From Xenoacremonium recifei (lineage: Eukaryota; Ascomycota; Sordariomycetes; Hypocreales; Nectriaceae), in assembly GCA_012184525.1 (NCBI GenBank), contig WOFQ01000006.1:372001-436000 (forward strand): DNA of 64,000 bases, in the 5' to 3' direction. Shown in pieces: positions 11,925-22,625 of the stretch. The notes beneath the pieces are model-generated. The model did not search any database and was not told where the DNA came from. It saw only the letters and a program-made list of their open reading frames with translations. How positions within the stretch are numbered: the first letter of the stretch is position 1; the number at the start of each line of letters is the position of its first letter. Both the position numbers and the translations under genes were made by a program.

Positions 11925-14034
11925 AATTTCGGCTTCTTCGTCGTCGAGGCCTGGAGCTGGCGGTGCTGATCGATTGGACTGGCGGCGCAGTTTCGCAGCG
12001 AGGGGATGACGTCGATCCTGGCCGTCGGGCGAGGGCGAATGGAGACGACAGGCAGCGGATTCGGGCAGAAGCTGGCCCGGAGAGTCTTGGGTTTGACTGC
12101 AAAGTAATGAGCGAGGGATTATACAGAGAATTTGAGAGAAGGATCTGGGGGTTTGAGGGGAAACTTTGGGTGTGTCGGGTGTGTTGTTTTGGGAAAGCTC
12201 CAGGTCGCTCCGGGAGCTTAGGTGAGCTTCGACGATCCCGGAGCTGGTGCTGCTGAGGGGCTGACTGATAGCGATAGTGACGCAGGGGAGTCAATCCAGG
12301 CACCGGAGCAGCACAGTGGCTCTGCGGAGAGTTCACATGGCGGGATCCTCCACCGGACAATTCCATGCCAGGCGTCCGCTCCACTGGCCAAGGGCGCTAG
12401 AAGCCCTGAGCGTCCGGGGATTGGAGCCTGAAGCCAGTCCAGGCGTGGTGTGGCATTTGGTGGCATGCGGGGGATGAGTCCGTCGGGTCTGCTGGAGCCT
12501 GGGCGGACACCACTGGAGCAGGCCACGAGGACGGAAGCGGTAGGTGATGTGAGGGGAGGGGAGCGAAACGTACCTCATGGTGAAGGTATCGCGGTCCAGG
12601 GCGACTGGTCTACTCAATCAGAGTACAAGACATCGGCCAAGGCAGGCGATACACAAGACGGCCAATGTCGGGACGGAAGGCGATCCAAGAGACAGGGCCA
12701 ATCCCCAATACATGCGACGATGAGGATGCTGAAGATGGATAATGGATGATAGGGATGACAGAGCACCCTGGAGTGAGGGGTCGGGGGGCGAGAAGGAGGC
12801 CAACGATAGTTGAGGCAACCTAAGAGTTGGTTTCCAGGGCAGAGTTGGAGGCAGCGGGAGTTGGCCAGGCGGCACAGACCTTGAGTTGCTCCCGCGTCCT
12901 CGACCGCCAGACATGAGCCATACCTTCCTTCCGACGGGAACCTGCAGCTGCGAATGAATTTTTGGCGCACAAACAAACACGGTCAGTCAGTCACAACTTT
13001 ACTGCGAAAATAAACAATAATACAGAGGGCATGTAAGTTAATGCTCGCAATTGCCCGATTGGGCTCAACAGAAGGTTACCTTGGGTTCCTTCCATGAATT
13101 ATTCACCCAGGTGCGGCCGCTCATGGAGGGAAGGCACCACCACTCGCATCAGGCCGATGACTTCCCGATTCCCTGAAACAATGGGCGTCGGTAACTGAGG
13201 CTGAGGTCGAGGCTTGATTCGACTCTGCAAACAATGAACCTCAACCAGTCACTCGACAATTCTCACGTCGAGATCCCAAGTCCATGAGGTGACGCCTCAT
13301 CTCGCCTATATCCGCCCTTCCGCAACGCTCCGAGCACATGACTTTTTGTCACACGATCCAGATGAAGCCCGCCGGCCATCTTTCGGGGACGCCCCCCGGC
13401 GCGAAAATTGTTAGGCTAAAAAAAACCCAGACTTGTTGCCACCCTCACGCATTCATGCTCGGAGACGACCCGTCACCACACGGGAGCCGCCATCTACATC
13501 TGACGAACCGCAGCCGGCTTCATCCTTGCTGCGTCGACAGATCGATTTCTCCCGAAGCGCACCATTCCTGAAACGAGCGTCAAGCCACATGCGCTCACAA
13601 CACCAGCAATATCAGACTATTTGAGATTGCCAAAAATACTTTCATACGAGTGCACGGAAACAACATAATCAAAGAGTTGCTCTGGCATGCGGTGGCCGTC
13701 AGGATCCCAGATGTCATGACAGTCAAAAGTGCCAGATGAGAATGATATTGATTCTTCAAGTATATAGTGAGCTAGGTGAGTGTAGGTATCATTGGTGTAA
13801 GTCAAGATGCTCCGAACAAGTTCAGCATGGTTGCGTTTGTGTTGTTAGGACCATCATCCCGCTTCGCTTCGCTTGCAAAGTCATGTGCGCCCCCAAAATC
13901 AGTTTCCAGTTCGTATGTTCGTTCATTAAGTCAAGGATGCCCGTACCCTCTTCTCCTTTTCCCACGCCGTGTGTGTGTCCCTTGTATAAGAAATGGTCGC
14001 AAAGGAAACAAAAGACATAAACCAGTCAAACAAG
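11925..14034. other. Intergenic, 2.1 kb
   Basis: This holds the ams1 promoter and leader and the 3' flank of the unknown gene at 14.0 kb. Several GC-rich open frames exist on both strands, but none shows a domain, a sensible start or splice structure. A TTTGCAG acceptor-like site near 12100 on the minus strand could belong to a leader intron of ams1. Confidence 0.5.
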
Positions 14035-15033
14035 TCATGAGGAGGTGCTCTGGTCGTTGCCCCGGCTGCCTGAGCCGGTACCTGTTCCGTGGTGGACTAC
14101 CTCGGACCCGTCATCCCCGTCGTATTCCATATCGTCATCTTCATAGAGCTCCTCATCCTCAACCTCGTAGTATTCGTCGTCTCCTTCATCGGCGTCATCC
14201 TCCTCCATCTCATCGAGCTGCTCTGGCTCCTCAGGCTCGCTCTCGCTGTCATTGTCGCTCTCATCAAAGTTGAGCACACCCATGATGGGCACCTCGATCT
14301 TCTTGTACTGGCTCTTGATGAGGTTGTCGGCCATCTCGAACAGCTTGGCGTCCTTGTCGGGCTGGGGGTCCTTGTCCATGCTGAACTCAGCCTCGGCCTT
14401 GTCCGCGGGACGCTCCGCGGGGTGTGACCCGTTCTCAGGGCTCTCAGGGATCTGCTTGACCCAACGGCGGACGACTTCGGTGCGGGTGATCTTGGGTTGG
14501 CTCGTCCGGCGACGCAGGCCTGACTTGAAGCGGCGCTTCTCACGCCGACGTCGGCGCTGGATGCGATCTCGCACATACCATGCCACCACCAGCATCGATG
14601 CCTGCATCATATCCTGACAGCGCTGGCGGTGCATATTGGCCCATGCCTGGCACCGCTGCTGCTGGTAGTTGGCCACGGCCTGGCATCGCTGCTGGTAGTA
14701 GGCGGCGATACGCGAGACCATGGCGAGGTACTTGGGGTCGAGGTTGGCCCCTGCTACACTGGCGGCCGCGGCCTTGGAGTCGTCGGGCATTTCCATGCTC
14801 GTCGGGGGCTGGTCGGCGGGCTGCGAAGTGGGAGGCGGAGGAGGCATCGCTATCGAGGCGGCGCTGAGCGGCTCCGTGGACGAGGCCTTGCGCTTTAAGT
14901 TGCTCTGGAAGGGCCTTGGGAGAGGAGGTTTAGGAAAGCTCTGGCTCTCCGGTGGGGGAGTCACCGGAGTGAAGGGGTTCACAGACGACATCATGGCCGC
15001 CATGTGGGCGCTGGGAGATGGACTGAAGACCAT
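14035..15033 (-). CDS. Unknown fungal protein with RCQ repeats and acidic tail
   Basis: A 332-residue, intronless protein I do not recognise. The ATG at 15033 is the first in frame; codons further upstream have no ATG. Layout: a Pro/Ser-rich N-terminus with a short basic site (KRK); residues about 112-144 with three tandem 11-residue units built on YxxQRCQAxAN; a short hydrophobic patch (MLVVAWYV); a strongly basic stretch around 157-180 with six consecutive arginines; then an acidic C-terminal tail of Asp/Glu/Tyr from about 250 to 310. Basic-plus-acidic design suggests a nuclear or nucleic-acid/chromatin-associated protein, but that is inference only. Confidence 0.8.
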   Translation of the reverse strand: MVFSPSPSAHMAAMMSSVNPFTPVTPPPESQSFPKPPLPRPFQSNLKRKASSTEPLSAASIAMPPPPPTSQPADQPPTSMEMPDDSKAAAASVAGANLDPKYLAMVSRIAAYYQQRCQAVANYQQQRCQAWANMHRQRCQDMMQASMLVVAWYVRDRIQRRRRREKRRFKSGLRRRTSQPKITRTEVVRRWVKQIPESPENGSHPAERPADKAEAEFSMDKDPQPDKDAKLFEMADNLIKSQYKKIEVPIMGVLNFDESDNDSESEPEEPEQLDEMEEDDADEGDDEYYEVEDEELYEDDDMEYDGDDGSEVVHHGTGTGSGSRGNDQSTSS

Positions 15034-16570
15034 GCCTGAGGTCGCCCTCTCGTTTCTGGTGGTGTGCAAAATATTCACTCTCTCAACAGATGGGTGAAAT
15101 CGGAATCGCGGGTTCCTCCTTCGGAAAGGCTCGCAGAAAGGTCGTTGTGGTGTCTGGAGCGGCTGGGGAAAGGGGGGAAGGGCGTGTAAGTGATGGTTGC
15201 TCGTCTAAGTGTTCTGGATGGACGGGAGAGATTGTATCAGGAGTGAGAGAGAGCAAGACCCGGAAAGGAAGCCCTTTGGGACTCGACACCGCGCACAGAG
15301 GGGATATATAGGGCGATAGGGCGCTGTAGACTCAGAATCGACAGATTGGGCGAGGGCGGTTTCCAGGGGTCTGGCGACAACGTGTGGCTGCGGATCCAAA
15401 ATGGGCTGAGGCTCTCGAGAATCGGACCACGCCGACCCCGCGACGGGCTGCTCTCCCAGGGCTCGTCAGCGACCGCCAGGCCCGTGAGGCCCGTGAATGC
15501 CGTCAGATATGCTTATGCCTGGCGCCTGGGATTGGCCGTGCCCAGCGCCGGCCGCGCCCAATCTCGAACTGGGCGGGCGGCCAGCACGGCGGGTGATGAT
15601 GACGATGGGATGGTGCCATGGCAGTCCCATGGGAGAGGTTGCTGAGGGGGAGCTGCCGTGTGTGAAAGCCACAGGACTCGCACTGTGTTTCCCCGGTGGC
15701 ACCACCTAGAACCCGACCTAGAACGATGCCGCATGCCCTCGCTTCCCTGTTTGCGCATCCCCATCCCATCTCCATCCAGCCATCTCGCGGAAAGCCTTGC
15801 GGTTTCGCGCGCCCGCGCCCGCTTAGACGCCAGCTGGGCTGTTTGGCTGTTTCCGTTTCTCGCGATGCCTGCCCAGGCCTGGCGCGACTCGACGAATTAA
15901 CGCGGGTTGGCCAGGGATCGGCCCCCCCTCGTGCATTGCCAGATTGACAGCCAACCGAGACGCCTCCATGGGCCCATCCCGCCCCTACTGAGCCTACTTC
16001 CCGCCCCAGATGAGATGGCCATGGCATGCGATGGTTCCCGTGCGGGAGGGTGCAGTGGTGGTGTCTGCCTGCCTGGTGTCTCAACCCCAAGATCAGCCTC
16101 GGAGATGCCAGAATAGGGAGGAGAGCAACACAAAATACTCAGAGATGCGTTGTTCATGCCATGCGATGCCCCTATCCGATAGAAGCGTGTGTCTGCCGGA
16201 CATTGGCTTGCACGCTCAGGGCAGTCAGTCAGTCGTCGTCGCCTCGTGCGTTGATGGTGCGGCGGGCATCATGACATCTCGACTCTGTTCATCAACAGCA
16301 AACAGCAGGGCCGCGCCGGAACTCGAAGCCCGGGCAAACCACCAGATGTCATGCCGAATCGCCTAACGGGTTCGTCGATGGGCGGACGTTGATGGCGACC
16401 GAGCCCGCAGGCAATCAGGTTGTCCTTGTGCTATCGGGCAAAACCTCGGCGTCAATCGCGCCGCTCCGAAACCTGCCAACAGCACGCCGGGCCTGCGTGA
16501 TCGCGTCTCCTCCATCCCCCGATCATCACCGCATCGTCCCCGATTGCTGGTTCCGAAACAGCTCATCTTG
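15034..16570. other. Divergent intergenic region, 1.5 kb
   Basis: This is shared upstream DNA of the unknown acidic-tail gene (minus) and msh1 (plus). It contains long GC-rich open frames on both strands without recognisable protein features, and I regard them as chance frames. Confidence 0.5.
15305..15310 (-). promoter_or_regulatory. TATA box candidate
   Basis: TATATA lies 272 bases upstream of the ATG of the minus-strand unknown gene in otherwise GC-rich sequence. The position is plausible for a leader of roughly 200 bases. Support is motif-only. Confidence 0.3.
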
Positions 16571-19500
16571 ATGATCCGCCCGGATGGTGCCCAGGGCGTG
16601 CTCAATCTGCCCTTCAGCTGCCTCCACGCCCGCGGTGCATCACCAATCCCGGCCGCATCAGCAGTTGCAGTGACAGCAGCAGCAGCAGCATCTCGTCAGG
16701 GGCAGCAGTTCTTCAGATACCACTCTCACGGGCCTCACTATCAGCACCACCTCCGTCTGCCATCATCTCCGGCACCTCCCACGCCCCATGGCCCAAGCTT
16801 CGTCTCCAGCTGCTGTTCCTGTCGAAGCTCCCGTTCCAGCCCCAGCTCCAGCTCTTACTCGACTAGCTCCCTTCACCTCCGCCGCCATCATGGCTGTGAG
16901 CTATCCGGGGAGGTCGCCGCATCCTCGGGCATTGTTCACGGGGCTGCTACTAGACTCGGCACCCCGGCTCTTCCCCATATAGCATCATTGTCACTCCAGT
17001 TCGCGAGTAGTGGCATAAACCTCCAACAGACCAGGGGCAAGAAGACAACCACCACCGTCAGCCTCTCCGACCTGCCGCAGGGGCTGATACGGCGAGATCC
17101 ACCTCCATCTCTCGATCCCTCCCCCGATGAGCCGCCTGCATATCCCACTGTGGTGCTACAGGCACGCCAGAACATGCAGCGGTTTGACAACTGCGTGTTG
17201 CTGACCCGCGTGGGAGGCTTCTATGAGCTGTACTTTGAGCACGCAGATGAGTATGGGCCGTTGCTGAACCTCAAGGTGGCCAGCAAGAAGACGAGCGCAG
17301 GGCCGGTCCCGATGGTGAGTCGGCAGATGGCCCCTCCTTTCCGCATTCCTCCCTGCTGAACTATGCAGTAGGCTGGCTTCCCCTTCTTTCAGCTGGACCG
17401 CTTCCTCAAGATTCTCGTTCAGGACCTCAATCGCTATGTTGCTATAGCTGAGGAGTTTCCCAACACTGCTGCGGACAAGGTGCGGTCTGGTGGCTTACTG
17501 CACGACCGCCGCGTCGCGCGCATCATCACGCCCGGCACGCTGATTGATGAGAACTTCATGGACCCCTACTCCAACAACTATGTCATGGCCATCCACGTCG
17601 GCCGAGTGCGGAGCTGTGAGGTCCAGGGAGACGGAGACGCAGACCGGCAGCTGGGCAAGCCATCAGCCCACCCACTGCCGTCAGCTGTTGGCGACTCCAT
17701 GCCACTGGGCCTGGCATGGCTCGATCTCTCTACGGGCCACTTTTGCACCCAACAAGCCAATCTCGCATCCCTACCGTCGATCCTCTCCCGAGTCTGTCCG
17801 CGCGAGGTCGTCGTTGACCAAGATTTCGAGGCCCACCCGGACCACGACCTCCTGGCCCTGCTGGCCGAAGACCGACGCCTTATCACCTACTCGTCCCAGG
17901 GTGGCCTGTTGGCCGTTGCTGACTGGACGCCTATGCTTGAGGCCGCCCTGCCAGATGGCGCCAGTGCTAGCTTCTCCCCCGACGAGGTCGCTGCCGGTGG
18001 CCTGGTCCTTAATTATGTCAAAGATCGATTGCAGGGCATGAGCGTGCGGCTGCAGCCCCCGCTGCGGTATGAGAACATGCAGATCATGACGATTGACAAG
18101 AACAGCCTCCGCGCCCTGGAGGTGCGCCAGACCATCCGCGATGGCTTCTTCCGGGGCTCGCTGCTGCATGCCATCCGTCGAACCGTAACTAAGAGTGGTG
18201 CCCGCTTGCTGAACGAGTGGCTAAGCGCTCCGTCAACGTCACTCGACGTTATTAATGCGAGGCAGGATCTCGTCGCTTGCTTCTTGGACAATGATCATCT
18301 CCGTGACTCTCTGATCTTGTTGCTTCGACGGAGCTACGACTCTCAGCGCCTTGTGCAAAAGTTTGCCCTCGGACGCGGAGATGCTGATGACCTCGTTGGA
18401 CTTGCCAATACCATCCATGTTGCGGAAGACATTGTTTCTCTCCTTAAGAATCTCAGACATGTCCCAGCCCCTGATGCAAGCCCAGATTATGCATCACCTC
18501 CCTCTCCGGAGAGTCTGTTGTCCTTGGTCTCCCGAATTAGTCTGGTTGAGCCCCTGAAGCTCGCCCATCGGATCTTGGACGCCATTGATCAGGAGGGTAT
18601 CTCACAGCAGCACCAGGCTCAAGATACTGAGACAAACGAGATGATTGCTCTCGCAGAAGACGTCGTAAGTAGCGAGGGTTCACAGGAAGATGCTGCCTCG
18701 CTCCCCAAAAGCAAGAGGAAACGGCCATCCTCGATACGAGAGTACTATGCCGACGACAATGACGCATGGATTATGAAGCCTGCCGCAAGCAAAGGCCTCG
18801 CCAAGCTTCACGCTGAACTAACATCTCTTCTGGAAGAGAAGGTAGCTCTCAACGAGACGCTCCGAGAACGGCTGAAGGCTTCCAGTCTCACACTCCGCTG
18901 GACTCCCGGCTTAGGACACATTGCCCACGTCAAGGGCAAAGATACCAAAGCCGTCACGGACATTAGAGCACTCTCGTCAAGTCGGTCAACTCGGTCATTT
19001 CACTTAGCCGAGTGGACTTCTCTGGGCCAGCGTCTCGACCAGGTCCGGTTCCAGATCAGAGCGGAAGAGCAGCGCGTCTTCCACTCCCTCCGCGAACACG
19101 TCGTGATGAATCTCGTCAAACTCCGACGCAACGCCGCGGTGCTCGATGAGCTCGATATTGCCACCTCGTTCGCCAACCTAGCCAAGGAGCAGAATCTCGT
19201 GCGGCCCCGGCTGAACAACTCGACCCGTCACACCATCCTCGGTGGCCGACACCCCACCGTCGAGGGCGGTCTGGTTGAGCAGGGCCGAAGCTTCGTCCGC
19301 AACGACTGTCTTGTCGGATCACCATCAGACGGGCGTCTCTGGCTTATCACGGGGCCCAACATGGCCGGGAAGAGCACGTTCCTGCGCCAGAACGCGCTCA
19401 TCACGATGCTCGCACAGATCGGTTGCTATGTGCCGGCACGCTTCGCCGAGCTAGGCATCGTCGACGCCATCTTCAGCCGCGTGGGCTCGGCAGACAACCT

Positions 19501-19990
19501 GTATCGCGACCAGAGCACCTTCATGGTGGAGATGCTCGAGACAGCATACATTCTGCGCAACGCAACGCCCCGGTCCTTTGTCATCATGGACGAGATTGGC
19601 CGGGGCACGACGCCCGAGGACGGCACAGCAGTATCCTATGCATGTCTACACCACCTCGCAACGGTAAACCAGTGCCGAACCCTCTTCGCAACACACTTCC
19701 ACGCCGTCGCCGACCTCGCCGCCACCGCAGGCCTCCTAACCGACGACCACACCAGCAGCATCGTCCAGACATACTGCACCGACGTCGCGGAGGACGGCGC
19801 CGGCGGCTTCGTGTACGTCCACAAGCTGCGCAGGGGCGTCAACCGGCAGAGCCACGCGCTCAAGGTCGCGCGACTGGCCGGACTTCCAGAGCCGGCGGTG
19901 GCCATGGCCCGGCATGTGCTGGAGCATGGCGAGATGGTCCCGGGAGCGGGCGCCGGGGACGGGAGCCGCGGGACGGGGGTAGGGGAATAG
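16571..19990 (+). CDS. msh1: Mitochondrial DNA mismatch repair MutS homologue
   Basis: MutS-family ATPase of 1,120 residues from exons 16571-17314 and 17372-19990. The acceptor used is the TAG ending at 17371, which restores VPM-AGFPFFQ. The mismatch-binding domain I carries the F-x-E motif in GGFYELYFEHA, which separates it from Msh4 and Msh5 and matches Msh1. The ATPase has Walker A GPNMAGKST and Walker B VIMDEIGRGTTPEDG, and ends with the helix-turn-helix dimer region. About 200 low-complexity Ala/Ser/Arg/His residues precede domain I, consistent with a mitochondrial presequence but unusually long; yeast Msh1 is 959 residues. The in-frame TTG at 16544 is not taken as the start. Confidence 0.93.
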
Positions 19991-20752
19991 GGATTTGGGT
20001 GCCGGGCCCCCTGGAGGGGTGGGGGTCACGCCTGTCTGGCTGTACATAATGACTTTTTGTGTGTATGATTGTGGTGACATTCTCACGATAGGTGACTATC
20101 GTTGTATAATATGTTTAAGGGGCATGTCTATGGACGATATCCAAAATTTGGTGTGGGTTTGGCAGTGTAATATATTTAGCCAAAAATTCTTGTATCAATA
20201 TCAAGGCCTGTCCATGAACAGATAGGCAGTTCTGGAGTATTATCTATCACTCCAAGCGTTTACATCAGAACACCCATGCGAAAATACCTATCTCTCGGTT
20301 AACACTTCGTATCTCGCCGTTTGTCTCGTCCGATAATGGTATTTATAGCTGAAAACCATGCTCGTCAAGTGTCTTCGTGTCTCCATGACTTGCCACCATA
20401 TTCATGACAGAAGAAATAGTGACCAGCTATGGGTTATTAATATTTCCCGTACGAGTTGTTGCCTCATGCCTTGCAAGATCATTGCTGCCGAAGTTGATCA
20501 TGTAGGGGATCCTGGTATCGCCAGATATAGACTATCATATAAGCTAGCTTTCAGTCCTGGTGTGATAGCGTTATTATCAAAGCCTATATTGGATCCAACA
20601 GAAGGGACAGGAGGATGATCGCGTAATCATATAGATAATTATCGTTCATGAGATCAATTATACGTGTTATGAGGAACGGAAGGTTAATGAGATTTCACTT
20701 GGTTTGAATACGCTATCTACGAGATAGATGGCTTGGCCAAGATGCATTGATC
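19991..20752. other. Convergent AT-rich intergenic region
   Basis: msh1 and the HAUS3-like gene end towards each other. From about 20040 to 20750 the sequence is clearly richer in A+T than its neighbours. It has no coherent open frame and no recognised repeat. It could be ordinary 3' UTR plus an eroded relic. Confidence 0.5.
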
Positions 20753-22625
20753 TTACCGACGACCCCACCGCCTTAACAACTCTTCCTTCTTCTCGCTCTT
20801 CTCACCCCCCTTCTTGGCATCAACAGCATCCAGCATGGCCTTGACCTTATCAACCTCCTCCGCCAGAAACTGTATAGAGCCTTCAATTTCCGGATCTAGA
20901 AGCTTAACCTCTCCGTAGGGGCTCTCTGCCAATACACTATCTCTTAGCAGCTGAATAGCCAAGTGGGCGTCGTGCAGCCGAGAAGAAATTGCTGCCTCGA
21001 AGCTGTCTTGGGAGCTCTTCGCCACATCAGTAGCCTTGATTGTGCGGTCTGTAAGGACCTTGGTAAGCTCTGCAACCTGTTCTTCGCTGGTGGCATCGTC
21101 GGGAAAGGGCGTTGAGAGGGCAAGGTTCCGGAGCAAAGCTTCCATGGCAGGTTCCTCATAGAAGCCAGAAGATCGACGTCTGTTAGAGCGCGACTTTTTG
21201 GCATTTCCCGGCTGAAGACGGATAGGAGAAGGATTGCGGACGGGTGAGGCTAGCGAGTCTGTTTGATTCGGCTTCCGGTCTAGTTGTGGGACGGGCACTG
21301 CTGTTTCGGTCTTCGCCGTTAAGATGAGGGAGGATGTCGCTCCTTGGTGTGACTTGAGCTGGTCAGCACGGTCTGAGAGACAGTCCATGCGCTCGAGCAG
21401 GTAGTCCATGCACTGGTTGACCTTATAAGACAGACACATCAGCCACAATTTTTCTCACGACATCTTCCGAGTTCTTACATATGTCAGGGCGGCAGCCGAG
21501 CGGCTGAGGCTTCGCCAGCCTTGCGAGTCTGTGGACTTCAGGGCTGGCTCGAGATGTTGTTGCTCTGCTGACATCTGAGCCACGGGCAAAATCTCGGCGT
21601 ATAGAGACTCAAGCTCCTCTTCGAGAGCCTTGACCTCTGCCTCCGTCGTGTGCTTTCTCTCGCCTGAGCGCTCTGCAGCAAGAATAGCTTCCAGGTAGAT
21701 GCGATCTAGTTTGGTTCGAAGAGTTTCAATAGTGTTCTTGATCAATCTACTTCCGTCAGCGAAAGGGACTTAAACATGAGGAAACCAGAGGCCATACCGC
21801 ATGCAGGTTTCTCGGAGCTTTTCCACAGTAGCTTCTTCCTCAGGGTTCTCCTCGTCCAATTCCCATCCAAGCTTCTGTAAGCTGGAGAGGAGCTTGTCAT
21901 CGGAACGAAATGTCTCGTCAACAGTCTCGCTGAGATTGTTCCTAGTATCCTTAGCCTGTTGTTCGAGATCTGAGATCCTAAAGTCTATGCTTTGAGATAG
22001 CTCCTCCACCTAAACCCTGGTCAACGAGTGGTCTCAATTTGGTTCGTCACGAATATAATCACCTCAGCAGCGAGTCTTTTCCGCTCTTTCTCGGACTTGC
22101 GTTGGCGGCTTAATTCGAGGTCTCGTCTCTGCGAGTCGGCCTCTCCGCTCTTCTTGACCAGGCGCGACAGGGCATCGTGTTGCTGACGTAGTGTCTCAGT
22201 CTGCTTGGTGATGGTAGCTGTCGATCGATTGAGCTCTTCGATGGCTGCCCTGATCTCATCCTCGCTGACCGCCTGCACTTCGCCCAAATCATGTAAATCT
22301 GCAAGCCTGTCGACCTGACCACCCCTGTCCAGAGCAGTATATCTATGGTTATGGTTGGTTAGCACAGGCTTGTCCCCCGGAGACATCCGAGACAGTTCCA
22401 GGCCGCTGGCCAGGGAATGGAGAGGGAATGGGCTCACAATGCCAGCTCATCAGCCGTCAAGAGATGGTCAGGGCCCAGATGCAGATTCGCCCACTCGGCG
22501 AGGGCAGTACCGCGTTCAGTATCGGCCAGGGCTCGCTGCACTTCGTCTTTCCCAACAGGGACGCCGTACGAGCGGCTGGCCTTGGTCAACAGAACCTCTG
22601 CATGATCCTTGGAGGCAAGATCCAT
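20753..22625 (-). CDS. Coiled-coil protein, predicted augmin subunit HAUS3-like
   Basis: A 539-residue protein from five minus-strand exons: 22625-22438, 22345-22063, 22009-21798, 21746-21479 and 21421-20753, all joining in phase. The last acceptor is AAG rather than CAG or TAG. Residues about 35-75 read W-x(4)-LGPDHLLTADELALYTALD, which aligns by eye with HAUS3/AUG3 (a Trp, then a LL/VL-S-x-x-EL-x-L/F-Y/S motif). Long heptad-rich helices follow to the end, as in HAUS3. The family forms the augmin complex that recruits gamma-tubulin to spindle microtubules; Aspergillus has augmin, yeasts do not. The gene model is strong; the name is an inference. It could be another spindle or kinetochore coiled-coil protein. 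Confidence 0.7.

Noticed and set aside
11824..12384. 186-residue minus-strand frame overlapping the ams1 start
   Set aside because: It overlaps the first ams1 exon in another frame and its content is Ser/Arg/Pro noise. The GH38 reading accounts for the coding part.
15503..16090. 195-residue open frame on the minus strand between the acidic-tail gene and msh1
   Set aside because: It is rich in Gly, His, Arg and Trp with no domain and overlaps other equally long frames on both strands. GC-rich intergenic DNA gives such frames by chance.
16544..16570. TTG-initiated N-terminal extension of Msh1
   Set aside because: Nuclear fungal genes start with ATG; the first in-frame ATG is 16571.
16571..19990. 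Identity of the MutS homologue as meiotic Msh4
   Set aside because: The mismatch-binding domain I with F-x-E is present, which Msh4 lacks, and the N-terminus looks mitochondrial.
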